This document shows, piece by piece, positions 16,877-24,901 of a stretch of DNA of 64,000 bases. How positions within the stretch are numbered: the stretch's first letter is position 1; every line of letters begins with the position of its first letter. The position numbers and the translations under genes are program-made. Location: positions 248,001 through 312,000 of the forward strand of contig NZ_QZWI01000003.1 in assembly GCF_003614975.1 (NCBI RefSeq), given 5' to 3'. The notes under the pieces were generated by a model. It was not told the DNA's origin. It did no database searches and saw nothing but the letters and a program-made list of their open reading frames with translations. This stretch comes from Rahnella bruchi (GTDB lineage: Bacteria; Pseudomonadota; Gammaproteobacteria; Enterobacterales; Enterobacteriaceae).

Positions 16877-17944
16877 ATGACGGGAAAATTAAAAATCAGG
16901 CAAATTGCGGAGTTAACCGGGCTTTCTCCGAGCACTGTTTCCCGTGTGCTGGCGGGCAAATCGAATGTCAGTCCTCAGGCAAAAGAAAAAGTATTTAACC
17001 ATGCCAGAAACATGGGTATTTTACGCGACATTCCCTCCAGCCGACTGTTAATGAACTCACTGTTAATATGCGCGCCGCCCGAAGCTTACTCGCCGTATGA
17101 AGACCTCTATTATTACGAAGCCATTCAGCAAATCACTGCCGAAGTCGCACGTTTCGATATTCACATTCGTAAATGCGCCCTGAAGGTTAATGATCCGGAT
17201 ATCGCCACGTTCATGCAGGCGCTGCACCAGACTGACGTGGACGGCATTATTATTATCGGAATCGATGACGACATGCTTTACCGGCTGGCAGCAGAGGCCA
17301 ATAAACCTGTGGTGATGATCAATGCCAAAGACCGAGAAATGCGGCTCGATTGCGTGTCAGCGGATCATTATTCCATCGGTTACAGCGCGGCAAATTTTCT
17401 TTTTCAGAAAGGACATCGTCCGGTGTTGCTGTTCACCGATTTACGACGTGAAACCATGATGCAAAGGCTGGACGGCTTCAAACGAGCCTGTCTGGAACAT
17501 CACATTGTGTTCGACGAAGCGACGCATCTGCTGATTAATCACGGTAACGGGAAAGAACAGGCGCGGGAAAGTTTTGAAAAATATCTGCGGGAGCGCAAAC
17601 CGGAATCCCTGCCGTCGGCCATTATCTGCGGCAGCACACCTATTGCGCACGCCACACTGCAAGCCCTGAGCGCCCTCGGAATTCAGGTACCGCAGGATAT
17701 TTCAGTGATCAGCATGGATTTTGAGCACGAGCAGAAAACTCTGTCACCGATGGATTTCACCTCGGTCATGCTGCCCTGCCGGGAACTTGGCAGTGAAGCG
17801 GTGTATATCCTGCAAAATCGCCTGACACGGCCCGCGGGCGCTAAATTCAACCTGTTGCTGCAAGGCAAAATTCACACCGGCCAGTCGGTGGCCGATGTGA
17901 AATGGAAGCGCAAAGGGTTGTATCCGCAGCCTGCCGGTTTGTAA
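16877..17944 (+). CDS. LacI-family transcriptional regulator
   Basis: 355-residue repressor-type protein with an N-terminal LacI helix-turn-helix (KIRQIAELTGLSPSTVSRVL, about 6-25, then the hinge region) and a periplasmic-binding-protein-like effector domain (VDGIIIIGIDDDM; ISVISMDFEHEQKTLSPMDFTSV). Divergent from the oxidoreductase/GPH cluster, which it presumably controls in response to the imported sugar. The C-terminal tail after the effector domain (VADVKWKRKGLYPQPAGL) is slightly extended. Confidence 0.9.
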   Translation: MTGKLKIRQIAELTGLSPSTVSRVLAGKSNVSPQAKEKVFNHARNMGILRDIPSSRLLMNSLLICAPPEAYSPYEDLYYYEAIQQITAEVARFDIHIRKCALKVNDPDIATFMQALHQTDVDGIIIIGIDDDMLYRLAAEANKPVVMINAKDREMRLDCVSADHYSIGYSAANFLFQKGHRPVLLFTDLRRETMMQRLDGFKRACLEHHIVFDEATHLLINHGNGKEQARESFEKYLRERKPESLPSAIICGSTPIAHATLQALSALGIQVPQDISVISMDFEHEQKTLSPMDFTSVMLPCRELGSEAVYILQNRLTRPAGAKFNLLLQGKIHTGQSVADVKWKRKGLYPQPAGL

Positions 17945-17957
17945 AAGACGAGGATGA

Positions 17958-18239
17958 TTAGTTGCGACCGGCCATCACGCCGCCGTCGATATCCCAGATA
18001 GCTCCGGTAACCCAGGCCGCTTTTTCGCTCAGCAGAAACGCAACAGTTTCCGCGACATCGCGCGGCGTACCGACGCGGCCAATCGGATGGAAACTGTTAA
18101 AGCTGTTCATCACACCTTCTACTTCATCTTTCGCAATAAAACCTTCGTAAATCGGCGTCTGCACTACCGCCGGTGATACGGCGTTTACGCGGATACCGTT
18201 GCTACCCAGCTAAATCGCCATATTTTTAGTCAGTTCTGC
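17958..18239 (-). pseudogene. Remnant of a short-chain dehydrogenase (C-terminal part)
   Basis: Reads in one frame as SDR sequence: AELTKNMAI, in-frame stop TAG (18210-18212), then [20 protein letters not shown], a [18 protein letters not shown] segment and the ending [15 protein letters not shown]. The N-terminal Rossmann fold and YxxxK site are missing; homology stops near 18239. A single base change (GAG to TAG) would explain the stop. Related in pattern to, but distinct from, the intact SDR at the end of the adjacent operon. Confidence 0.8.
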
Positions 18240-18240
18240 A

Positions 18241-18303
18241 AAATCCTTACAACGCCCTGAAGTGCAGGCATTTCACGACTGGATGGTGGAAGAAATTCAG
18301 TAA
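18241..18303 (+). pseudogene. Remnant of a LysR-family regulator (last 20 codons)
   Basis: The frame reads KSLQRPEVQAFHDWMVEEIQ then TAA, the characteristic C-terminal helix of GcvA-type LysR regulators. No other LysR sequence precedes it; it abuts the SDR remnant on the opposite strand. The short match makes this less certain than the SDR remnant, but the ending is distinctive. Confidence 0.6.
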
Positions 18304-18357
18304 GATGTTACGATTATCGCGCCTGTCCCATCCCTGAACCTCACTACTGAGACCCTG

Positions 18358-19089
18358 ATGAACAAACTCACTTCTTCTGTTTCTGAATCGATTACCCGTG
18401 ATCTGGCCCTGCGTATTATCCGCGGCGAGCTGGGCGTCGGGATGCCGATCCCAGGAGAAAATGAGCTGGCGCAACAGTACGATGCATCACGCACCTCAGT
18501 GAGAAATGCACTTCAGGTTCTCGGCGCGAAAGGGATGTTGCTGATCCAGGCCAAACGCCGCAGCACCGTGACGCCCCGCGAGCAGTGGAGCTTTCTCGAT
18601 GCTGAAGTGCTGTCGTGGCTGGAAGACGTCGGGATTGAGTCTGAGCTGGTCGAGCAACTGATGCTGACGCGTCTTATCTTTGAGCCGGATGTCGCGGCTA
18701 TGGCGGCGCTCAATGCCAGCGGCCATGATCTGGCCGCCATTGAAGGAGCGCTGGAAACCATGCAGTCCGGCCAGAAAAATAACAGTGCGGCACAATTTGA
18801 AAGTGGCGATCTGGCATTCCACACCGCCGTACTCAGGGCCTGCCACAACCCTTTCCTGGCGTCGGTCGGTAATGCACTTTCTGCCGCTATGCTGCTGTCT
18901 TTCAAACAAACACTGGAAGACGATCTGCAACTGACGCAGGAAGCCGTTCTGCAGCACCGTGATTTACTGGAAGCGATCCGCCTGAAACAACCGGATGCGG
19001 CGCGTCAGTGTATGCGCAACCTCCTGCTCAGCGCTGCACACAAACATATCTGGCGCGAAATCCCGGAAAAGTATCAGCACTTCTTCTGA
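18358..19089 (+). CDS. GntR-family (FadR/DgoR-type) regulator
   Basis: 243-residue regulator with an N-terminal winged helix (LALRIIRGELGVGMPIPGEN, then SRTSVRNALQVLGAKGMLL) and a helical FCD effector domain (LIFEPDVAAMAAL, DLAFHTAVLRACHNPF, EAIRLKQPDAARQCMRNLL) whose Asp/His residues usually bind a metal and a carboxylate sugar. It precedes dgoK/dgoA homologues like DgoR in the E. coli galactonate operon, and has the DgoR-like segment REQWSFLDAEVLSWL. Tandem palindromes just upstream of dgoK are probable operators. Exact inducer is not known; an aldonate or its 2-keto-3-deoxy derivative is likely. Confidence 0.85.
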   Translation: MNKLTSSVSESITRDLALRIIRGELGVGMPIPGENELAQQYDASRTSVRNALQVLGAKGMLLIQAKRRSTVTPREQWSFLDAEVLSWLEDVGIESELVEQLMLTRLIFEPDVAAMAALNASGHDLAAIEGALETMQSGQKNNSAAQFESGDLAFHTAVLRACHNPFLASVGNALSAAMLLSFKQTLEDDLQLTQEAVLQHRDLLEAIRLKQPDAARQCMRNLLLSAAHKHIWREIPEKYQHFF

Positions 19090-19156
19090 TCCTCATTTTC
19101 TCCCAATTTACTGACTTCTGATCTCCCTCACAGATCTAAGGTCATTTTGTCTTCAT

Positions 19157-19177
19157 CATTCTTGTATTACAAGAATG
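19157..19177. promoter_or_regulatory. Operator 1 upstream of dgoK (perfect palindrome)
   Basis: 21-bp perfect palindrome: arms CATTCTTGTA / TACAAGAATG around one central T. The core TTGTA-T-TACAA looks like the DgoR/FadR-subfamily operator type as I remember it. Ends 31 bp before the dgoK start. Confidence 0.75.
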
Positions 19178-19178
19178 A

Positions 19179-19199
19179 ACTTGTTGTAACTCAAGAATG
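19179..19199. promoter_or_regulatory. Operator 2 upstream of dgoK (imperfect copy)
   Basis: Second copy of the element, matching operator 1 at 16 of 21 positions (right half CAAGAATG identical, left half CTTGTTGTA degraded). Offset is 22 bp, two helical turns, so two dimers would sit on the same DNA face. It reaches to 9 bp before the dgoK ATG and adjoins the ribosome site. Confidence 0.6.
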
Positions 19200-19207
19200 A
19201 GGATGCG

Positions 19208-20107
19208 ATGAAAAAAGACTGGATTGCTATCGACTGGGGAACCTCCAATTTCCGGGCGTTTTTGATGAATGAAAATCTATGCACCGACAGCATCAGTGCC
19301 CCCTGCGGCCTGATGCAGGTCCGCGACCGGCAGTTTGCTGCGGCACTGCAACCGCTGATCCAGCCTTGGCTCGACCGGTGTACGTCATTGCCGGTGCTGA
19401 TGGCTGGCATGGTCGGCTCACAACAAGGCTGGCGGGAAGTGCCGTATGTCACGCTGCCTGTCGGTTATCAGCAACTGGCGCAACACGTCGTTGCCGTGCC
19501 AACCCCGTGGGGAAGCCCGTGTCAGATTGTGCCCGGTGCCATCGGGAACAATGCCAGTGGTTTGCCGGATGTGATGCGTGGCGAAGAAGTGCAGCTGGTC
19601 GGGCTGGCGGCGCTGTACCCGCAGCGGGAACATCACGTCATCCTGCCCGGCACTCACAGCAAACATGCGGTACTGCATCACGGAAAAATCCGCTGTTTCA
19701 GCACGTTTATGACCGGCGAAATTTACGCCGTGATGCTCAGCCATTCACTGCTCGGGCGGGATCTGCCACAGGCAACGGAAGAGAATACGGCCTTTGCACT
19801 AGGTGTAAAAAACGCCCAACACGCGCCCTGCCTGAGTAACGCGCTGTTCTCCGCGCGCACCTTGCGCCTGAACGACACGCTGGCACCTGACCAGATTGCC
19901 AGCTATCTCTCCGGTCTACTGATTGGCGCGGAATTGCGCGAGCTGCCGCAAAACGAAGCCTGGATCGTCGGCTCACCGGAACTGACTGAACGTTATACCC
20001 GCGCAGGCCACCTGCTGGATATCACTCTTTATGCCGCCGATGGCAACGACTGCTTCACCAGGGGTATGAGTCTGATTTATCAGAGCCTTGATGGAGAAAT
20101 CGTATGA
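19208..20107 (+). CDS. dgoK: 2-dehydro-3-deoxygalactonokinase
   Basis: Phosphorylates 2-keto-3-deoxygalactonate to the 6-phosphate in the DeLey-Doudoroff route. The 299-residue protein has the family start KDWIAIDWGTSNFRAFLM (phosphate-binding loop of the ASKHA-like fold), GMVGSQQGWREVPYV, and LPGTHSKHAVLHHGKI with FSTFMTGEIYAVM, all typical of DgoK. The stop overlaps the dgoA start by 4 bp. Directly downstream of the tandem operators, so it opens the operon. Confidence 0.92.
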   Translation: MKKDWIAIDWGTSNFRAFLMNENLCTDSISAPCGLMQVRDRQFAAALQPLIQPWLDRCTSLPVLMAGMVGSQQGWREVPYVTLPVGYQQLAQHVVAVPTPWGSPCQIVPGAIGNNASGLPDVMRGEEVQLVGLAALYPQREHHVILPGTHSKHAVLHHGKIRCFSTFMTGEIYAVMLSHSLLGRDLPQATEENTAFALGVKNAQHAPCLSNALFSARTLRLNDTLAPDQIASYLSGLLIGAELRELPQNEAWIVGSPELTERYTRAGHLLDITLYAADGNDCFTRGMSLIYQSLDGEIV

Positions 20108-20754
20108 ATTATTTGGAATTCTCAGACCGCTGGCAGCAGGGTGCGCTGCCGCTTATCGCCATTTTACGTGGCGTGACACCCGCCGAAGCGCAAGGTGTGG
20201 CGCGTACCCTGCTGGAATGCGGATTCAGCTGGCTGGAAGTGCCGCTCAACAGTCCGGAACCGCTGGAGTCGATTGCCATCATGGCAAAAGTGGTGGGTGA
20301 CAACGGATTTGTGGGCGCGGGTACCGTGCTCTCTGAACATCAGGTGCATCAGGTAGCGGATGCAGGGGGTCAGCTGATTATTTCGCCGAACGCCGACCTT
20401 TGCGTTATCCGCGCCACCTGCGAACTCGGTCTGTTTAGTCTGCCCGGCATTGCGACACCCGGCGAAGCCTTTTCCGCCCTGCGTACCGGTGCCAGCGCCA
20501 TCAAACTGTTCCCGGCTGAGCTTGTTACCCCGGAGGTGACCAAAGCGCTGCGCGCCGTTTTGCCCCCGCAGGCGGTCTGCCTGCCGGTCGGCGGGATCAG
20601 CGCAGATTCCGCGCAGATGCGCCGTTATCTGCAAGCCGGTGCGAACGGTTTCGGACTGGGCGGTGGCCTGTATCAGCCGGGGATTTCCCTGACGGCTCTT
20701 CGCGAACGCGCTCAGGCTTACAAAGCGGCGTGGGATCAGGCGCAAATCCGGTGA
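20104..20754 (+). CDS. dgoA: 2-dehydro-3-deoxy-6-phosphogalactonate aldolase
   Basis: Class I aldolase of the KDPG/KDPGal family that cleaves 2-keto-3-deoxy-6-phosphogalactonate to pyruvate and glyceraldehyde-3-phosphate. The 216-residue sequence has PLIAILRGVTPAEAQ (catalytic Glu of the family usually near this strand), GAGTVLSEHQV, and the Schiff-base lysine in GASAIKLFPAEL (about residue 138), then PVGGIS. Translationally coupled to dgoK. Its own stop overlaps a GTG that opens a porter remnant. Confidence 0.92.
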   Translation: MNYLEFSDRWQQGALPLIAILRGVTPAEAQGVARTLLECGFSWLEVPLNSPEPLESIAIMAKVVGDNGFVGAGTVLSEHQVHQVADAGGQLIISPNADLCVIRATCELGLFSLPGIATPGEAFSALRTGASAIKLFPAELVTPEVTKALRAVLPPQAVCLPVGGISADSAQMRRYLQAGANGFGLGGGLYQPGISLTALRERAQAYKAAWDQAQIR

Positions 20755-20864
20755 AAAATCTGCCCCTGCTTTTCGTTCCCGAAACCAAAAACATTTCGCT
20801 GGAAAACATCGAGAAAAACCTGATGGCCGGTCTGCCGCTGAGAAGCATCGGCAGCTCGCTGTAA
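20751..20864 (+). pseudogene. C-terminal remnant of a sugar-porter (GalP/XylE-type) transporter
   Basis: 37 codons from GTG 20751 that overlap the dgoA stop (GTGA). They read LLFVPETKNISLENIEKN followed by LMAGLPLRSIGSSL, the unmistakable last cytoplasmic segment of sugar-porter family MFS proteins (PETK motif). All twelve membrane helices are gone. Because of the GTGA overlap, a 37-residue peptide could still be translated. The intact MFS gene 47 bp downstream is of another family, suggesting carrier replacement. Confidence 0.75.
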
Positions 20865-20875
20865 TTCAACTAACC

Positions 20876-20891
20876 CCCTCCCGCCGGAGGG
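20876..20891. other. Short GC-rich hairpin before the MFS gene
   Basis: CCCTCC / GGAGGG with a CGCC loop. Resembles in composition the larger CTCCC/GGGAG palindromes near 48.0 and 51.9 kb, but is smaller. May separate expression of dgoKA from the downstream genes. Confidence 0.4.
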
Positions 20892-20910
20892 AAAATGAGA
20901 GGTCAGAAAA

Positions 20911-22281
20911 ATGGCGTCATCACTTTCTGAAAATAAAATCAGCGCGGTGTACGGCAAAATAACGCGCCGCCTGATCCCCTTTTTGATCTTGTGCTATTTC
21001 TTCGCTTATCTGGACCGCGTCAACATCGGGTTTGCCAAACTGCACATGCAGGATGCGCTGAATTTCAGTGATACGGTTTACGGCTTCGGTGCCGGTATCT
21101 TCTTCATCGGCTATTTTCTGTTTGAACTGCCAAGCAATCTGATGATGCAGCGTTACGGCCCGCGCTTCTGGATAGCGCGGATTATGATCAGCTGGGCGGT
21201 GCTGTCGGCCGCGATGATCTTCGTAAAAACCCCGACGCAATTTTATGTTCTGCGCTTCCTGCTTGGCGTGGCCGAAGCCGGTTTCTTTCCCGGCATCGTG
21301 TTCTATCTCACGCTGTGGTTCCCGTCATGGCGCTCGGCTCGCACCCTCGGCCTGTTCATTCTGGTCACCCCGCTCTCCACCATTGTGGGCAGTCCGCTTT
21401 CCGGTTTGATCCTCAAAACCTTTGAAGGCGTCGATGGCCTGCACAACTGGCAATGGCTGTTTGTGGTGGAAGCCATTCCGTCTTTCCTTCTGGCGTTCGT
21501 CGTCCTCAAATATCTTGATAACGACGTAAAATCTGCCCGCTGGCTGACTGACGAAGAAAAAGTAATTGTCGCCGATGACCTGGAGACAGACCGACTGCGC
21601 AGCCTGATGGCTAATGCCGGTAAACCGCCGCAAAGCCTGAAACTGATGTTTAAAAATGGTTATGTCTGGTTGCTGGCGCTGATTTTCTTCAGCTTTAACA
21701 TCGGCTACTACGGCATTAATTTCTGGCTACCGTCGATCATCAAATCGTCCGGCGTTACCGATGATTTTCACATCGGCCTGCTCGCCGCCCTGCCGTACGT
21801 TTTCGGCGCCATATTCATGGTGTGGAACAGCCGCCATTCAGATTTACGCTGCGAACGCCGCTGGCATATCGCTATTCCGGCCATTGTTGGTGCGGTCGGC
21901 CTGAGCCTCAGCGCGTATTGCAGCGGTTCGACGATATGGATGATGACCTGGATTTGCCTGGCGATGTCCGGAACGCTGGCGCTAATCCCGACTTATATCA
22001 GCCTGCCCGGCACATTACTTTCCGGCACTGCCGCGGCGGCTGGTATCGCGCTCGTCAACTCGGTCGGCAATCTGGCGGGATTCTTCGGCCCGACCGTTCT
22101 CGGCTGGCTGAAAGACAATACCGGCAGCACCAATTCAGGCCTGTATATTCTCGCCGCGTTTCTGCTGCTGTGTGCGCCATTGATATTTTTGTTACCAGCA
22201 CGGCTGGTTAATCCCCGTCGCAGCCCTGAAAAACCGGCTGAAACCGACGTTGAATCATCATTAAAAAGAGGCAGTGTATGA
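20911..22281 (+). CDS. MFS transporter, anion:cation symporter (ACS) family
   Basis: 456-residue carrier with about 12 membrane helices, of the ACS branch that includes ExuT, DgoT and GarP, which import sugar acids. Signatures: [19 protein letters not shown] at the first helix, [20 protein letters not shown] (loop 2-3), and [20 protein letters not shown]. Placed between the aldolase and dehydratase genes, so an aldonate substrate is likely. Its stop overlaps the start of the dehydratase gene by 4 bp. A GAGAGG ribosome site precedes the ATG. Confidence 0.88.
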   Translation: MASSLSENKISAVYGKITRRLIPFLILCYFFAYLDRVNIGFAKLHMQDALNFSDTVYGFGAGIFFIGYFLFELPSNLMMQRYGPRFWIARIMISWAVLSAAMIFVKTPTQFYVLRFLLGVAEAGFFPGIVFYLTLWFPSWRSARTLGLFILVTPLSTIVGSPLSGLILKTFEGVDGLHNWQWLFVVEAIPSFLLAFVVLKYLDNDVKSARWLTDEEKVIVADDLETDRLRSLMANAGKPPQSLKLMFKNGYVWLLALIFFSFNIGYYGINFWLPSIIKSSGVTDDFHIGLLAALPYVFGAIFMVWNSRHSDLRCERRWHIAIPAIVGAVGLSLSAYCSGSTIWMMTWICLAMSGTLALIPTYISLPGTLLSGTAAAAGIALVNSVGNLAGFFGPTVLGWLKDNTGSTNSGLYILAAFLLLCAPLIFLLPARLVNPRRSPEKPAETDVESSLKRGSV

Positions 22282-23987
22282 GCGGATGCAGCAACGGATG
22301 TGGTACCTGTGGTGACCACTTTAACCCGGTATTAAGCGGAGATGACGGTGCGCTCAAACGTGCACTGTACAAATCGATGGGCCATACCGACGAGCAGCTG
22401 CGCCGTCCGGTGATCGCGGTGGTCAACAGCTACACCAACGCGACCGCCGGACACGTCAATCTCAATGAGCTGACCGCCGAAGTGCTGAAAGGGATCGACG
22501 AGGCGGGCGGCGTCGGCATGGTATTTGGCACTATTGCGCCGTGCGACGGCATCGCCGAAGGCCATCTCGGCATGCGCTACATTCTGGCTGCCCGCGAAGT
22601 GATTGCCAGCTCCATAGAAGTGATGATGCGCGCCCACCGTTTCGACGGCATGGTGATGCTCGGTTCGTGCGACAAAATCGTACCCGCCATGCTGATGGCC
22701 GCAGCACGTCTGGATATTCCAGCCATTCTGGTCAACGGCGGCCCGATGTATCCGGCGCGTTATCAGGGCAAAGACTGGGACGGCAACATCGTGACCGAAG
22801 CCATCGGCTGGAAAAAACGCGGTGAAATCGACGAAGCAGAATTCCGCCACATCGAAGATATTGCTGAGCCCGGCCCCGGCTCCTGCACCATGTACGGTAC
22901 TGCCAATACCATGTGCTGTATTGCTGAGGTGATGGGCATGAGTTTACCCGGCAGCAGCACGCTGCCCGCCATTTCACCGCAGCGCCGCGAATGCGCCTTC
23001 CGCACCGGCCAGACGGCGGTGGATCTGGTGAAACGCGGCGTGAATGCACGCCAGATCATCACACCGGAATCCATCCGTAACGCCATGGTTTACCTGCTGG
23101 CCACCGGTGGCTCGACCAACGCGATCCTGCATTTACAGGCTATTCATTACGAAGCGGAATACGGCCATCTGCCGCTGCTGGAATTCGACAAAATGAGCCA
23201 TCACGTTCCGCTGGTCGCCGCACTGTATCCGGCCTCGGAATACGACATGATTGATTTCTGGGAAGCCGGTGGCGTGCCTGCGGTCGAGAAAGAGATCAGT
23301 GAGCTGATCAATCTGGATGCACTGACTGTCAGCGGTCAGACCAAAGGAGAATGGCTGGCACAACAGCCCCGCACCGGGCGTCCAGAAGTGATTCATACAC
23401 TGGCCATTCCGGTGCGTAACGAAGCGGGTGTCGCGGTGCTGCACGGTAATCTTTCGCCGCTCGGTTGCGTGGTGAAACCGGCGGCGGTGCCGGAAGACCT
23501 GATGATTTTCAGCGGTCCGGCGGTGGTATTTAACAGCGAACAGGAATCGGTAGACGCCATTCTTTCCGGTGACATCGCACCGGGCAGCACGCTGGTGTTG
23601 CGTTATGAAGGGCCGAAAGGCGGACCGGGCATGCCGGAAATGTATAAGCCGATGAAATGCCTCGAAGGCATGGGATTGTCTGACAGTTGCGCGCTGATCA
23701 CCGACGGGCGTTTCTCCGGTTCAAACCGTGGCTTGTTTGTCGGCCATATTTCCCCGGAAGCCAGCGACGGCGGAGATCTTGCGCTGGTAGAAAATGGCGA
23801 CATCATCACCATCAATATTCCCACCCGCGAACTGACCCTCAACGTCAGCGCCGAAGTGCTGGCCGAGCGCCGCAAGCATTGGGTACCCGTCGAAAAACAA
23901 GTGCCACGCGGATTTCTGCGTTTATATCGCCGCTGGGCGCTGCCCGCTGCACAGGGCGCGGTGTTAGCTGACCGCGACGAGGAATAA
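22278..23987 (+). CDS. IlvD/Edd-family sugar-acid dehydratase
   Basis: 569-residue iron-sulfur dehydratase that removes water from an aldonate (or similar dihydroxy acid) to give a 2-keto-3-deoxy acid. Cluster cysteines are visible at GSCDK (131) and [12 protein letters not shown] (203); the first position has TAGHVNL rather than TPCNxH, as in E. coli IlvD-type enzymes. [20 protein letters not shown] near 475-495 is the family C-terminal motif. The N-terminus has an extra Cys cluster CSNGCGTC (4-11), of unknown role. In this operon it replaces the enolase-superfamily DgoD. It is not ilvD: the context is catabolic. Substrate could be a galactonate-like or pentonate acid. Confidence 0.85.
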   Translation: MSGCSNGCGTCGDHFNPVLSGDDGALKRALYKSMGHTDEQLRRPVIAVVNSYTNATAGHVNLNELTAEVLKGIDEAGGVGMVFGTIAPCDGIAEGHLGMRYILAAREVIASSIEVMMRAHRFDGMVMLGSCDKIVPAMLMAAARLDIPAILVNGGPMYPARYQGKDWDGNIVTEAIGWKKRGEIDEAEFRHIEDIAEPGPGSCTMYGTANTMCCIAEVMGMSLPGSSTLPAISPQRRECAFRTGQTAVDLVKRGVNARQIITPESIRNAMVYLLATGGSTNAILHLQAIHYEAEYGHLPLLEFDKMSHHVPLVAALYPASEYDMIDFWEAGGVPAVEKEISELINLDALTVSGQTKGEWLAQQPRTGRPEVIHTLAIPVRNEAGVAVLHGNLSPLGCVVKPAAVPEDLMIFSGPAVVFNSEQESVDAILSGDIAPGSTLVLRYEGPKGGPGMPEMYKPMKCLEGMGLSDSCALITDGRFSGSNRGLFVGHISPEASDGGDLALVENGDIITINIPTRELTLNVSAEVLAERRKHWVPVEKQVPRGFLRLYRRWALPAAQGAVLADRDEE

Positions 23988-23989
23988 TT

Positions 23990-24886
23990 ATGTATTCATC
24001 TTCTGATATTTGCGGCGTCAATCCGATTGCCGCACTGCCGTTTACTGCGCAGGGCGAACCGGACTATGCCAGTTTTAACCGGTTACTCAGTCATCTTGCC
24101 GATACCGGCATTCAGGGGCTGACGCTGTTTGGTATCGCCAGCGAATTTCCCAAACTTGAGGACTGCGAACGGCTGCGCCTCGCCGATCAGTTTTTATCCA
24201 CACTCAGCGGCAGCGGGATTTTTCGCGCCATGTCAGTCACCGATCACAGCACTGAAGTGGCGGTGAAACGGGCGCGCGACTATCAAAAACGTGGCGCAGA
24301 TGCCCTGATGCTGTTGCCACCGTTTTTCCTGCAACCAGACGCGGCGGCGATTTCACACCACATTTTTTCAGTGCTGGAAGCCGTGGATATTCCGGTGATG
24401 GTGCAGTACGCGCCGGGTGAAACCGGTTTGTCAATTACGCCGGAACAGCTCAGTGAAGTGGCGGCGCGATACCCCCATGCGGTTTTTAAAATTGAATGCA
24501 ATCCGCCGGTGGAATACACCCGCGAATTTTTACAACGTGCACCACAGGCCAGCGTGCTGAACGGTTACGCCGGTTTGTATATGCTGCAAATGCTGGCGGC
24601 GGGCGGAAAAGGCGTGATGCCGGGCTGTTCGTTCAGTGAAATCTATGTGCAGATTTATCGTCTGTGTCAGGCAGGAAAGTCGCAGGAAGCGCAGGAACTG
24701 CACGGCAAACTGCTGCCGTGGATCCGCCGCTGGATGACGCATTGCGAGTACATCATTCAGGTGGAAAAAACCATTTTGTATAAACGCGGGATCATCGCGA
24801 CGGATTATTGCCGCCATCCGGGATGGACGCTGACGACGGAAGATCATCAGGCAATCGACACTTTCATCACCGATTTTTCACTTTAA
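23990..24886 (+). CDS. DapA-family (DHDPS/NAL) aldolase or hydro-lyase
   Basis: 298-residue class I lyase of the dihydrodipicolinate synthase family. Schiff-base lysine K167 lies in AVFKIECNPP and the catalytic tyrosine Y140 in VMVQYAPGE; the carboxylate-binding loop is GIASEF (48-53) instead of the usual GTTGE, arguing against true DapA. Members beside sugar-acid dehydratases usually split 2-keto-3-deoxy acids or dehydrate 2-keto-3-deoxypentonates. It starts 2 bp after the dehydratase, so the two likely act in sequence. The operon then has two different aldolases. Confidence 0.82.
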   Translation: MYSSSDICGVNPIAALPFTAQGEPDYASFNRLLSHLADTGIQGLTLFGIASEFPKLEDCERLRLADQFLSTLSGSGIFRAMSVTDHSTEVAVKRARDYQKRGADALMLLPPFFLQPDAAAISHHIFSVLEAVDIPVMVQYAPGETGLSITPEQLSEVAARYPHAVFKIECNPPVEYTREFLQRAPQASVLNGYAGLYMLQMLAAGGKGVMPGCSFSEIYVQIYRLCQAGKSQEAQELHGKLLPWIRRWMTHCEYIIQVEKTILYKRGIIATDYCRHPGWTLTTEDHQAIDTFITDFSL

Positions 24887-24901
24887 TCAGGCGGAATAGG
24901 T

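Larger units (their letters stand above)
17945..18357. other. 413-bp stretch without an intact gene: two fused gene remnants
   Basis: Between the lacI-type gene and the GntR gene there is no intact gene. Most of it is the C-terminal part of an SDR gene on the minus strand joined to the last codons of a LysR gene on the plus strand (separate entries). The remaining 54 bp (18304-18357) should hold the promoter of the GntR regulator. Confidence 0.7.
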
